Origin: Ustulina deusta
Taxonomy: Eukaryota > Ascomycota > Sordariomycetes > Xylariales > Xylariaceae
NCBI GenBank assembly: GCA_023159155.1
Contig: JAJNNX010000001.1
Span: forward strand, 496,001-560,000
DNA: 64,000 nt
Direction: 5' to 3'
Part shown: positions 47,825 through 61,370 of the stretch, piece by piece
How the letters are laid out: each line of letters starts with the position of its first letter
Position numbering within the stretch: position 1 is the first letter of the stretch
The notes under the pieces: generated by a model
Told to the model about the DNA's origin: nothing
Seen by the model: the letters and a program-made list of their open reading frames with translations, nothing else
The model's database searches: none
Position numbers and translations under genes: made by a program

Positions 47825-50800
47825 ATTTTTTAATTTCTTTATATATTTTTAATTATTTAATTTATTTAATTTTAAACTTTGCTTTATTATTAATATTTTT
47901 AATTAAAAGTAATAACTAGATTTATTAAAATAAAAAGTTATTGCTCATTTTTTATAATTAGTTAGTATAAAATAAGTTTTTTATTTTATATAAGTTAGAT
48001 AAATCAATAATATAGCTAAATCTTTGTTTTTTTAAGATTTTAAAAAGTTTAATTAATTAAAAGTCCAATCTAATAATTAATATTTATATTATAAAGCTTT
48101 TTTTTTTTTTAAATTCTTTTTTTTTTTTTTAAATTTATTAAATATTTATTTTATTAGTTTATAGTTTATATTATTTTTATATTAAAGTTATTATATTATA
48201 TATTATTTTTTAAATATTTTAGGTCTAATAGATTAATTTAAATATTTTTTGCTTAGTATTAAAATTTATAACTATTTTGTTAATATTTACTATTAAAAAA
48301 TTTTATATTTTTATTTTTATTATTATTTTTAACAATAATATATTAATTAATAAATATTATAAAACATTATATATAAAATCTAAAATAAAAAAATAAATAT
48401 TTTAATTGTTTTAATATTTATTAATATAAAAATAAAATTATTAGTTTAATTTTTAATTAATTAATTTTATTATTTTTTAGATTTAAAAGTAGTATGTATT
48501 ATTAAAGCAGTGCTTAATATTTATAAAATTATTAATTATTGTTATAAACTTAAAAATAAATAGTTTTATATTATTTAATATTTATATATTTAGTATACTA
48601 AAAAATTTATAAAGATTTTTATAATATTATATAGCTAGTAATTCTATAATATTTATTTTTTTATTAAGTAAAGTTATAATTAAACAGCTAAACTTATTTA
48701 TAAATATTTATATATAATTATAACTTTATTAGTTAAATAATATATTTTTATTATTTATTACTATATATTACTATATTATAGTTAATATAAACAATAAATA
48801 AAAAAAGCTAAAAGTTTTATTTTATAATATTTTATTTTTTTTATAATTATAATAATTATATATTTATTATTTATAATTATATTTTAAATAAAACTAGTAA
48901 TATTTTTGTTTTAATATTTTAATTATTTTATATTAATTTTAATATATAATAATTAAAAATATATAAACTTTTTAAATTAAAACTATATAAAAAAAATAGT
49001 TCTATTTAAAATAATTTTGAATATATATAACGTTTTATTTGTATTTTTTAGATTTTATAATTAGTTTTTTTGTTTAATTAAGTTTACTAGGTTAGTTTTT
49101 TAGAAAATATTAAATAAAAAATTTATAATTAATTTAAAATTTAATATTTTATTAAAAAGGACTAATATTATTATTATTTTTTTAGTTTTTTTAGTTTTAA
49201 TTATAAAAAGTTTTATTGTTTTTTTTAATAAAATATTAGCTATTATTTTTATTTTATTTTAATTAATATCAAAAAATAATATTAAAGTTTAATAAAAAGT
49301 TAGCTTAATATATTTATTATATTAATAAAATTTATTTATTCAAAAAATATAATAAAACTTAATAATTAATTATTATAAAAAACTTAGTTTTAAAAAGCTT
49401 TAAGTAGTAATATTTTAAAATTTATATTATTATTAAAAGTTTATAGTTTTAAATTAAATAAGCTTGTTTTATTAGTATTATTATTTTAAAAAAATATTTT
49501 ATAAACTTTTAAAATATATTTTTTTATTATTATTAGATAACTTTTTTTATTATATTATATAAAATATTTATTTTTATTTATATTAGTTAGCCGGGCTTAA
49601 AAAAAACTAAAATAAATGTTTTATATACTAGTAATTTTATATGTTTAAAAGCTTATTTTTATTTTAGTCCTATTATAAATAGCTTATTTTTTTAATAGTT
49701 AGTTTAAAAAAGTAGTAATTTTATTAATATAATAAATAAATATATAAATATAATTATAAAGCTTAAAAAATAACTAAATTAATTTAATGTTTTTAAAATT
49801 ATTAAAGTTTTAATTTAGAATTGCTTAAATTTTAATAAAATTAATTTTTATTTTTATTTTAGTTTTTATAATGATTTTTAAATAATTAATAATAAATATA
49901 TTAAAACAAAGTTTTTTAATATTTTTTTAATATTTAGTTTAATATAAATAATAAATTATTTTTTTAGTTTTTAAATTTATATATTAATAAAAACTTACTA
50001 CTAAATAGGTTTTATGTTTAAACTAAATAATAAAACTTTTTATTAAAATATTTTTTATAAATTTAAAAAAAAATAAATAATATAATTTTATAATTAATAG
50101 CAATTAATAAAAAGCTTTAATAATATTTAGTTTTATAAAATAAGTACTATTATAATAATTAAATATAATATTACTAATATTTATAACTAACATAATTTAG
50201 TTTTTTTAATATATATTTTTTATTAATAATTAATTATAAATTTAAATATAAATAAACTATATAAATATTTAATATTAATAAAATTTAAAAATATATTTTT
50301 TATTATTAAGTTTTAGTATTATATTAAATTTTAATTATAATTGTAATAAAGTTTTAAATATAATAGCTAAAAAAACAAAAAGTTTTATATTAACTTTATA
50401 TATTTAAAATTTTTTTTTTAAAAATAAAATTAGTTTATTATTAAAAGTTTTTTATAATACTACTTAGTTAATTTAAAAATTTTTTTTTTATAAAATATTA
50501 ATTATTTTTAAGTTTTTTTTAAATAGTTTAATATAATTATTTTTAATTATTATAAACTTAATTATAATAAGCTTTTTTAAAGTTTTTTTAATTAGTTGCT
50601 TTTATTTATTTTAATAAAAGTAATTTTAAAAATCTTATATAATTTTTTTAATAATAGCTTAGTTTTTTTTTATTTTTTTAATTTTAGTTGTTTTTAAAAA
50701 AATTATTTTATTTTTAAAAAGTTGTTTTAATATTTAATAATATTTTTTTAGCGCTTAATTATATTAATTAGCATTTTTTTAGATTTTCAAATTTATATTT

Positions 50801-52306
50801 TATTATTTATAATTATTAGCAAAAATTAAATTAATAAAAATAAATTATTTAGCTAGATTAATTATTATTTTTAGGTTTTTATTATAATATTTTATTTTAT
50901 TAATTATTTAATACTAATAATAATATTATAACTAAAATTAATAATTTAAAATATTTAATTTTTAAATTATTAATCATTAATTTTTATTATATATATTAAA
51001 TATTTTAAAATAAATATTTTAAAACTTTTAAAGTTTACTAAAAATTTAATTATTTAAGTTAGATTATTATTTAATTAAGCTTATAAGTTTAGTTTATTAA
51101 TAGTTTTTATAAACTTATTTAATATTATATATTAATTTAATAATTTTATTAATAAATAATTTATAAAAAATATTTAAATTTATAAATATTTTATAAAATT
51201 TTTTTTTTAAGTTTATATAAAAATAATTTTATAATTTATATTTTTATTATAATTTAATAAATAAATATTTTTAAACTAAACTATTAAATATAAAAATAAA
51301 CTTATTAATATTTTTATTAATTTTATATATATAAATTTAAAATATTTTATAAATAGTAGCTATTTAATTAAAATTATAATAAACTATTAAATAATTTTAT
51401 TGTTAAATAAAAATATATTTTTATTAATTTTTTAAAATATTTTTTTAATTAGTTTATAATATACTAAAATTAATTATTTTTAATTTAAAACATAATAATA
51501 TTTTTATTTAGTTTTTTTACTAGTTTATAAACTTAATTATTAAATAAAATTTTATTTTTTATAAATTTACTAAAATTAGTTCTTTATATTTTAGCTTTTT
51601 TAATATAAATAAAATTTAAAGGATTAAAAAATAAACTAATAAAACAAAAAATAAATAAAACAATAAAACTAAAAAGTTTAAAATTAATATTTTTAAATAT
51701 ATTTTTTAAAAGTATTAAAATAAATATAAAAAAAAATTAATACTTTATTTTTTTTATTCATTAAAAAAGTTTTATTAGAACTAATATAAAATTATAAGCT
51801 TATATTATTATAATTTTTACTAATATATTTTGAAATATATTATTTATTTTAAATAGTTTTAGTTTTAATTTAAATTTTATTTTTTAAGCTTTAACTTTTT
51901 GTTTTTTTTAAATTTTTCTTTAAAGATTAGTTTACTTAAAACGTTTATAAAAAAGTTTAATATAAAATAATTTTTTTTTTATAAAAAAAAATTTGTAAAA
52001 TTGTTTAATAATAAAAAGCTAGCTATATTTAAAAATTAAAGTTATTTTAATTATTTAAAAACTAAAAATAAAATAAAAATATTTAAAGTTAAGTTTTTTA
52101 TAAATTATTAGTTTTTAAATAATATAAAAATTAAAAGTTTTGTTAAATTATATTAAAATTAAATTTATATTATAAAATATATAATTTTTTTTATTAAATA
52201 TATAACTAAAAAAAAAAGTTTATTTATATTTTGTTAACTATAATAAAATAAAAAATCTATATTTATTAAATATTTATCAATAAATAATTAATAAATTTAA
52301 AGTACT

Positions 52307-52533
52307 ATTATAATTAGTTAAGTAAAACTTTTATAGCTAGTTTATTAATACTATAAATAAAAACTTTAAACTAAAAAAAAAAAAAAAAATTAAAGTTTAT
52401 AGAATAAATAGATATAAACTCTATATATATAACTATAAAGTTATAGGTTAGTCCGTAGGTAGATTTCCTAGTTTATTACTATATAGGTCTCGAGTTCTTA
52501 TAGGTCTTGCTAAAACTATACTAACTGTTATAA
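52307..52533 (+). repeat. 230 bp A-run repeat, copy D
   Basis: The least mutated copy in its right half, keeping GGTTAGTCCGTAGGTAG and GGTCTCGAGTTCTTATAGG. It forms the inner end of the left arm of the large inverted repeat and ends near CTAACTGTTATAA, so the ends may once have been TGTTA...TAACA. Confidence 0.7.
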
Positions 52534-52978
52534 TTTTAATATAATTTATTATAATACTATAAATAAAATAGCTATAAAATTAAGAAAATTATTTTTAAAT
52601 TTATAATTTAATTTTAAATCTAACTATATTATTTATTTTATTATAGCTTTTAAATTAATTAAATTAGTTAAAATAATTTAAATATTTTATTAATAAATTT
52701 ATATAAAAAAATATATAAAAAAATATAAAATAAACTTATATTAAAAACAAACTTATATTATATATTAAATTAAAATATATTATATTTAAAAACTAAAATT
52801 TATAAAAAAAGTATAAAAGTATAGTTTTTATAAAAATATTATTAATTTTATAATAATTTTTATAACTATTAAATATAAAAAATATTTTATATTAATTAAA
52901 TATAGTTTAATATAAATATTAAAATATTTAATTTATTTTAAATTAAAATTATAATAATTTAATTAATTATATAAATAT

Positions 52979-53236
52979 AATAGTTAGTATAGTTTTAGTA
53001 AAACTTATAAAAACTTTAGATTTATATAATAATAAAATAAAATGTTTATATATAAACTAATTTATAATTTTATAACTATATATATAAAATTTATATTTAT
53101 TTATTTTATAAACTTTAATTTTTTTGTTTTTTTTTAGCTTAAAAATTTTATTTATAATATTAATAAACTAGGTATAAAAATTTTATTTATAATATTAATA
53201 AACTAGCTATAAAAATTTTATTTAACTAATTATAAT
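52979..53236 (-). repeat. 230 bp repeat, copy E, inverted
   Basis: Reverse complement of copy D at the inner edge of the right arm. It carries a local tandem duplication of about 45 bp (ATTAATAAACTA(GG)TATAAA units near 53115-53215) that the other copies lack. Confidence 0.7.
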
Positions 53237-56200
53237 ATTACTTTAAGTTTATTAATTATTTATTAATAAATATTGAATAAATATATTTATTTTTCTTTAT
53301 TATAATTAATAAAATATAAATAAACTTTTTTTTAATTATATATTTAATATAAAAAATAATATATTTTATAATATAAACTTAACTTGAATATAATTTTAAT
53401 AAAAAATTTAATTTTAAATATTTTAAATTTATTTTTGGTTTTTAAATAATTAAAATAATTTTAACTTTTAAATCTAGCTAGCTTTTTATTATTAAATAAC
53501 TTTAAAAAGAAATTTTTGTATTAACCTTTTTTATAAACGTTTTAAATAAACTAATATTAAAAAAAAAATTAAAAAAAAATTAAAAATTAAAACTTAAAAA
53601 ATTTAAATTTAAACTAGCGCCAAAATAATTTAAAATAAATAATATATTTAAAAATATATTAAAAAATATTAAAGCTATATAAACTTATAATTTTATATTA
53701 ATTTTAATAAAACTTTTTTAATAAATAAAAAAAATAAAAAATTAATTTTTTATTATATTTATTTTAATATTTTTAAAAAATAACTATAATTTAATAAAAA
53801 AAAATATATTTAAAAATATTAATTTTAAACTTTTTAGTTTTATTATTTTATTTATTTTTTATTTTATTAGTTTATTTTTTAATATTTTAAACTTTATTTA
53901 TATTTAAAAAACTAAAATATAAAAAACTAATTTTAGAAAGTTTATAAAAAATAAAGATTCATTTAATAATTAAGTTTATAAATTAGCAAAAAAATTAAAT
54001 AAAAATATTATTATATTTTAAATTAAAAATAATTAAAAAACTTTTTAATAATATTATTAAAATAATTGAAGTTTTATTAATAATTTATTATAACTTTAAT
54101 TAAATAATTATTATTTATAAAATATTTTAAATTTATATATATAAAACTAATAAAAATATTAATTTGCTAAATTTTAATAAAAATATAAATTATAAAACTA
54201 TTTTTATATAAATTTAAATATTTTTTATAATGTATTTATTAATAAATTTATTAAATTAATATATAATATTAAATAAGTTTATAAAAACTATTAATAAATT
54301 AAATTTATTAGTTTAATTAAATAAAAATCTAATTTAAATAATTAAACTTTTAATAAACTTTAAAAGTTTTAAATATTTAATTAATAAAAAAAACTTATAA
54401 TAAAAATAGTTTTAGTAGTTTATTTAATTTAAAAAATAAATAAAACTAATAAAAGTTTTTTTATTAATTTTTTTTATTTATTTTAATTAAAATATTTATT
54501 TAATTATAAATTAATAATATTAAAATAAAAACTTTAGTTTTATATAATATTAAAGCTTATATTCTTTTAATAATAAGCTATAAATTTATATAATAAATTA
54601 AATAATAATTAAAAATAAAAATAGTTTATTTAATTAAAATTTTGAAAACTTTATAACTATTAAAGCAAAATAATTAATAAAATAAAATATTTTTAATAGC
54701 TTAATTTTTATTAATAATTATAGTTCAACTTTTTAGCTATAAATAATAAAATATAAACCTAAAAATATAAACAAATACTAATTAATATAATTAAACATTA
54801 AAAAAATATTATTAAATATTAAAATAACTTTTTAAAAATAAAATAATTATTTTAGGGATAACTAAAACTAAAAAAATATAAAAAAAACTTAGAACTTTTA
54901 AACCCAAAATAAAAACAATCTATATAATAATTTTAAAAAAAAAAATTTTTAAACTATTATTAAAAAATTATATGAAATTTTTAGAATTATTTTTATTAAA
55001 ATAAATAAAAATAACTAACTAAAAAAACTTTAAAAAAACTAATTATAATTAAGTTTATAATAACTAAAAATAACTATATTAAACTATTTAAAATTATTTA
55101 TAAAATAATTAATATTTTATAAAAAAAATAAACTTAGATTGATTAAGTAGTATTATAAAAGATTTTTAATAATAAACTAATCTTATTTTTAAAAAAAAAC
55201 TTTAAATATATAAAATTAATATAAAGTTTTTTATTTTTTTAGCTATTATATTTAAAAAATTTTAAATTTTATTATTATTATAACTAGAATTTAGTATAGT
55301 ATTAAAACATAATAATAAAAAATATACTTTTAAACTTTATTAATATTAAATATTTATATAGTTTATTTTATTTAAAAAAAACTTTATAAATAAACTATTA
55401 GTTATAGATTTTATTAAATAAAATATAAATTTAAATATTATTTTTGTTTTATTTATATTTAAATTTAAATTAATTAAATATAAGTTTATAATTAATTATT
55501 AATAAAAAATATATATATTTAATTATTATAATATTATTTGTTTTATAAAATTAAATATTATTAAAGCTTTTTATTAATCATTATTAACTATAAAATTATA
55601 TTATTATTTTTTTTAAACTTATAAAAAAATATTTTAATAAAAAGTTTTATTATTTAGGTTAAAAATAAAATTTGTTTAATAGCAAGTTTTTATTACCATA
55701 TAAATTTAAAAAATTTTAAATAAATTTGCAAATATTTATATAAATAATATTTTAATTTATTTTAAAACTAAAAAATAATATTAAACTTATTATTAAAAAA
55801 TAATTTATTACTTATATTAAGCTAAATATTAAAAGAATATTAAAAAGTTTTATTTTAATATATTTATTATTAATTATTTAAAAATAATTATAAAAGCTAA
55901 AACAAAAATTAGAATTAATTTTATTAAAATTTAAGTAATTTTAAATTAAAATTTTAATAATTTTAAAAATATTAAATTAATTTAGTTATTTTTTAAGCTT
56001 TATAATTATATTTATATATTTATTTATTATATTAGTAAAATTATTATTTTTTTAAATTAATTATTTAAAAAAAATAAACTATTTATAATAGGACTAAAAT
56101 AAAAATAAACTTTTAAATATATAAAACTACTAGTATATAAAACATTTATTTTAGCTTTTTTTAAGCTTAGGTAACTGATATAAATAAAAACGAATATTTT

Positions 56201-56451
56201 ATATAATATAATAAAAAAAATTATTTAGTAGCAATAAAAAAATTTAATTTAAAAACTTATAAAGTATTTTTTTAAAATAATAATATTAATTAAGCAAGCT
56301 TACTTAATTTAAAACTATAAATTTTTAATAATAATATAAAATTAAAAATATTATTATTTAAAGCTTTTTAAAACTAAACTGTTTATAATAACTAATTATT
56401 AAGCTTTATTATATTTTTTACATAAATAGATTTTATTAATATAATAAATAT

Positions 56452-56932
56452 TGTTATGATTAGTTAAATAAAGCTTTTATAGCTAGTTTATTAATATTAT
56501 AGACAAAGACTTTAAGCTAAAAAAAAAAAAAAAGAAAAAAAAAATCAAAGTTTATAAGGTAGGTAGATATAGATTTTGTATATATAGCTATAAAATTATA
56601 GGTTAATCTATACATAAATTTTTTATTTTATTGTTATATAGGTTTAGAGCTTTTATAAGTTTTGATAAAACTATACTAACTATTATATTATTTTTTTTTA
56701 AAACTAAAAATTTAAATATAGTTTTAATTTAAAATTACTAATAATATTAAGTTTATATAATATTTTTATATTATATTACTTTATTATTATTTTTATAATT
56801 TTATAAAAACTCTAAAGGCTTTTTTATAAGTTTTATAAAATTAGATAAACCTAATTAATATATTTAAAAAATTTTAAGCTATATATTAAATATTATTAAA
56901 ATTATAGCTTTTTTAAACAATTTAATATTATA
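56452..56932 (+). repeat. 230 bp repeat copy F with extended 3' part
   Basis: Starts TGTTATGATTAG directly after the right arm of the inverted repeat. The A run is interrupted by one G. The core ends near 56687 and similarity to copy C goes on to about 56932. Confidence 0.65.
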
Positions 56933-59900
56933 GCTATTATAGCGATTCAGTCACTTGTTAAAAATAATTATTATTATATAAAGTATAAATAAATAATCTT
57001 TTTTTTTCTAAATATAAAATCATAAGAATGTTTACTTATTTATAAATATAATGAATATATTTATAGCTATAGCTGACATATTTATAGTTATGCTTATTAA
57101 GTGCTTTTTCCTTTAAATAAAGCTATTTGTTTTAGGTTATAAATGCTTTTTATAATTTAATATTTTTAACTTTTTTTGTTATATAACGCGTAATATTTAT
57201 TTTTTCTAATTTTTTTAGTTTTTGTACTCCTTTATTATTTTTCTAATTTTGTCCAATTTAATAAAGCTTTGCTTTATTTTATTAAAAATATTTTTATAGT
57301 TATTAAAAATACTTTTATAATTGTTAAACATTTTTATTACTTGCTTAAAAACATTTTTAGCGTTTTTTTTATATGTTTTAATAATATATATAGCTTTTTA
57401 TAGTTAAAGTTTAATAATATTAACTTTTTTAGTTATTTTATTATTATTAAAGTTAAGCTTATTAATTTAAATAGCTAGCTTAGTAATAGCTTTGTTTTAT
57501 TGCTTAAATTTAACTTTATAGCTATTAAGTTAAGCTTTTAAATTATTAAGCTTATTTTATATAGCGTTTAAATTAACTTTTTTATAATATTTTTTTTTAA
57601 GATCGTTAATACGTTTTTTTAAATAAATATAAAGCTAAGTAATAAATTTATTAAAGTTATTTATAGCTTACTTAAAAGGCGCTAAAATAATAAATTTGTT
57701 TAAATTTATTATTAATTTAGAAAAAGTTTTATAAAATATTTATTTAGCTTAGGTTATTTTTTTTAAAAATATTTATTATAATATTATTATAAATAATATT
57801 TTATAATATTAAACTATTGCTACCGAACTATACTAAAAAGCTATAATTTTAAGTATAACTTATACTTTTAAAAAGATTAATAAAAAAAGTGCTTTTAATA
57901 TTTTTGAATTTTTTAATAATTAAAACAATTTAGATAATCTTATAAATAATTAAAAAAAAGATTATTTTAAATAAAATTGTTAAAATTATAAAAACTACTA
58001 ATAATGCTAAACTAACAATAGTTATAAAAGTTACCGAAATAATCAGGGAAAAAACTTTAGAAGTATTTTTATTAAGCGCTCCTGTGCTAATATAAGAACT
58101 AAAACTAAAAAAAAAAACCTAAATATAAAAGATTATATTATATATTATAGTTATTACTATATATTAAGTTGCTAGCTTATATTTATAAAGCTTTAACTAA
58201 AAAGCTAGAAATTTAATTAAAGTATTAATAAAGTAGCTAAAATATATATAGCAAATAAAAAAAGTATTAAACAGGCGGTAAAAAAAGCGCAAAAGCAATA
58301 AAGAAAGAAAAAAATAAAATTTAAAGTTCTAAGAGATAACTTTTGGGGTAATTAATTTTTAAGGCTTTTTATAGCAAAAGTAGCAAGTTTGTTTACTGCT
58401 AACTAAGGGCTTACTAAAATATATAAATTATATAACTTAATTATAATAGATTTTAGATTAATTATTTATATATTTAACTAGGTATATTGCTTTATATATT
58501 TAAGGGATATTAATCTAGATAATATAGTATTAGTAAAAAATAGCACAATTTATATATATAGCTATAACAAAATTAATGTTAGGGCTTAGGGCTTAAAAAG
58601 TATAATTATATATTAGTTATATAATGTTGCTTTTTGCTTAAATATAACTATTAATCTAGTTTTTTTGTAAGTCCTAAATTAAACAAGCATATATTAAAAT
58701 AATAACCCTAAGTTTGATCTTTTAAAATATTAATAAGAAAAGTTTTTATATTTTTTGACCTAAATATATAGCTAATATATTATAGAATATTTTTTAGAAC
58801 ATCTAACTAAGTAAACATTTTATATATAAAAAAACTTACTAAACTTTTATATAAAATATTCTAGATTTTAAGCTAGCTTTTATAAGTAGTACTAATATTT
58901 AGGATATATAAGCTTTAAATTTTTAAAATAATTATTTAATTATATAAAAAGAGTAGCAATTATTTTATATTTTAATAATAAAATCTAAACTATAAACTAT
59001 ATAATATATAGTAAATTTAAAGCTTGCTATAAAATAATATAAAATGTTTGTTTAAAAGTTATAAAAGCTAATATTTAATTAGCTATTAATTTTTATAAAT
59101 TTAATACTTTTAATAAAAATAAGCGCTTATAGCATATTATACTAATTATTAATTAATATTTAGGCTATATTTAGAACTATTATATTAATAATAAACATAC
59201 TAGCACTATTTAAAAAGCTTTTAAATATTATAATAATAAAATAAAAGTTATAAAATATAATAATAAGATTGCTAATAGTAATTAAGAAACTATATATTTA
59301 GTAATAGCTATAAAACAAAGTTATAGAATAAATTTTAAGATTTTATTATTATATATTTAAAATTTTAATAAAGCAGCTAAAAAAATAAAAAGTATTATTA
59401 AATATTAAGCAAGTTTAATACATAATAGTTATAAACTTTTTATTTTTTTTAGCCTAAAATAGTTTAAATAATAATATATTTATATAATTAGATATTTAAA
59501 CAAATTAATTATTAGTAAGCTTTATATACAAAATTTTGTTTATATTTTGATTATTTATAAAAGTTTATTAGTTATAATTAAATATTTTATATATTTTACT
59601 TAAAAATATTTAAGTATATAATATTTATTATAACTACTAAAGCTAAGCTTAAGAAATAGAAATATAAAAAGCTTAACCCTAACGTTTAAATAAGCTATTT
59701 AGTAAATTATTAATCTATTAATACTTATTATATTTAGTTCTTCTAAAAAAATAAAATTATAATAATAAAAAATATAGTTTTTAATAAAAACAAGTTTTTT
59801 AATAATAATAAAAATAAATTTAAAAATAATCTTTTTAAAATAACTCTAAAAGCATATAAAACATTAATAAATAATATTAGTTATTAAAATACTTTTAATC

Positions 59901-60311
59901 TTAAAAAAAACATAGCTAATAAACAAAAAAATAATAAGTTTGCTAGCTAATTTTTAAAAAGCAATATTAAAAATGCTAATAAATTTAAGTCCGAAAAGAA
60001 TTCTAACAAAAATAAGCTTATAAAAAAAAAAAAAAAACTTTTTATTAAAACTTTTATTTTTATACTAATTTATAGTTTGCCTTTGGATTATTAATACTAT
60101 TACAAAGTCTAAAAGCTGCTTTGTTATATTTAGTAATATTATAAACTAAATCGCTAGATTTAAGCCTAAACAAAAAGCCGCTTAACAATTAATACTAAAC
60201 TTTTGCTAAATTAATTTCTAGTGTTCTAACTATAGCTTATTAAATAACTAGCTTTAATACAGCTAGATTATAAAAAATAATAATTATTAATAGCAAATTT
60301 ATAACTAATTA

Positions 60312-60600
60312 TAGCTACTAAATCTTATTAAAAGCTTTATTAATAAAAAAAAAAAGGCCTTTAAAAAAGCTTATTAACTATTATATAACTAATTATAGCT
60401 ATTAAATCTTATTAAAAATTTTACTAATAAAAAAAAAAAGCCTATTATTTATTATATATTTAATTATAGCTACTAAATTTTATTAAAAGTTTTATTAATA
60501 AAAAAAAAAAGCCTTTAAAAAAGCTTATTAATTATTATATAATTAATTATAGCTAATAAATTTTATTAAAAGCTCTACTAGTAAAAAAAAAAAAGCTCTT
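60312..60600. repeat. Four imperfect tandem units of 71-84 bp
   Basis: Units beginning TAGCTA(C/T/A)TAAAT start at about 60312, 60396, 60467 and 60550. Each contains CTTATTAAAA, a run of 10-12 A and usually a TTAAAAAAGC segment. It lies within the copia relic, about 0.5 kb before the RT core. No function is suggested. Confidence 0.65.
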
Positions 60601-61071
60601 AAGCGAAATATTAGTTATTTAAAAGTTTAATTATAAACTTTTTTAAACTAAAAAAAATATATATATTAATAAGATCTATTATAATTATTAAAGTAGCATA
60701 AAAATTTTATAAATTATTTACTAAAAAATTACTTTAAATAAGCAGAACTTACTTATTTATAAAGCTATAAAAAAATAAGTACCTAAAAAGAAATATTTAA
60801 AAACTTTTTATAAAAAAAAATTATTTTAGATTATATATAAGTTTATATTTATAAGTTTAATAAATATAAATACTATAAAAAATATAAAGCTTATTTAGTA
60901 GTATAAAAAAATCAACAGCTAAACAATAACTAAAAAAATATTTATATTAATATATTAGCAAAAAAATCTTTTAAAACATTAATAATTATTACTATTAAGT
61001 TTAATTTAGAACTTAAATAATATAACGCTATAAATACTTTTATAAACATTAAATTAAATAAAAAAATTTAT

Positions 61072-61300
61072 ATATATATGCCTCTAGGCTACTAAAAGCT
61101 AAATAGTATAGTTAAGCTACTATAAACCTTATATAAGCTCTAAAAGTTTTTTTTGCTATAACAAAAAAAGCTTACCAAATTATTATAAAAAATAAGCTTT
61201 AAGCTAATACTTTATAAACCCTATTACTATTCCTAAAAAGATATATTTCTATTTATATATATTAATAATATAGTTATAATATATAAGCAAAAGAGCCAAA
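61072..61300 (+). pseudogene. Copia reverse transcriptase core, RIP-mutated
   Basis: One frame carries the copia RT order: M-P-L-G-Y (61078), the place of P-P-G-F/Y; then T-L-Y-K-L-stop-K, the place of A-L-Y-G-L-K-Q; L-L-stop-Q-K-K-L, the place of L-W-Y-x-K-L; and F-I-Y-I-N-N-I-V at 61252-61275, where the catalytic Y-V-D-D is expected. V to I and D to N are exactly what G-to-A changes on the coding strand produce. The frame is kept from 61078 to 61275 despite stops. The catalytic aspartates are gone, so it is inactive. Confidence 0.85.
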
Positions 61301-61370
61301 AAGCTGCAAATAAAACAATTGTTATATTTAAAATATATTATAATTTTATAACTATGATTTTGGTATATTA

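Larger units (their letters stand above)
49315..56450. repeat. Large imperfect inverted repeat, arms about 3.2-3.4 kb
   Basis: Left arm about 49315-52533, right arm about 52979-56450, spacer about 450 bp, axis near 52.77 kb. Checked at several places: 49.59-49.69 kb reads as the complement of 56.08-56.17 kb, 50.65-50.77 kb of 54.78-54.90 kb, 51.60-51.72 kb of 53.75-53.90 kb, and repeat copies D and E mirror each other at the inner edges. The arms differ by scattered substitutions and small indels. Two copies of one element in opposite orientation, or an inverted duplication, would explain it. Confidence 0.8.
57000..61370 (+). mobile_element. Ty1/copia retrotransposon relic (pol region)
   Basis: A/T-rich plus-strand sequence full of stops, identified by the reverse transcriptase core at its right end. 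Stretches around 59.45-59.95 kb, rich in Lys and Ile codons, would fit the integrase and linker that precede RT in copia elements, but I could not anchor them to motifs. The relic stops near 61.37 kb, where composition changes, before an RNase H could follow. No terminal repeats were found, so the limits are approximate. Confidence 0.6.
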
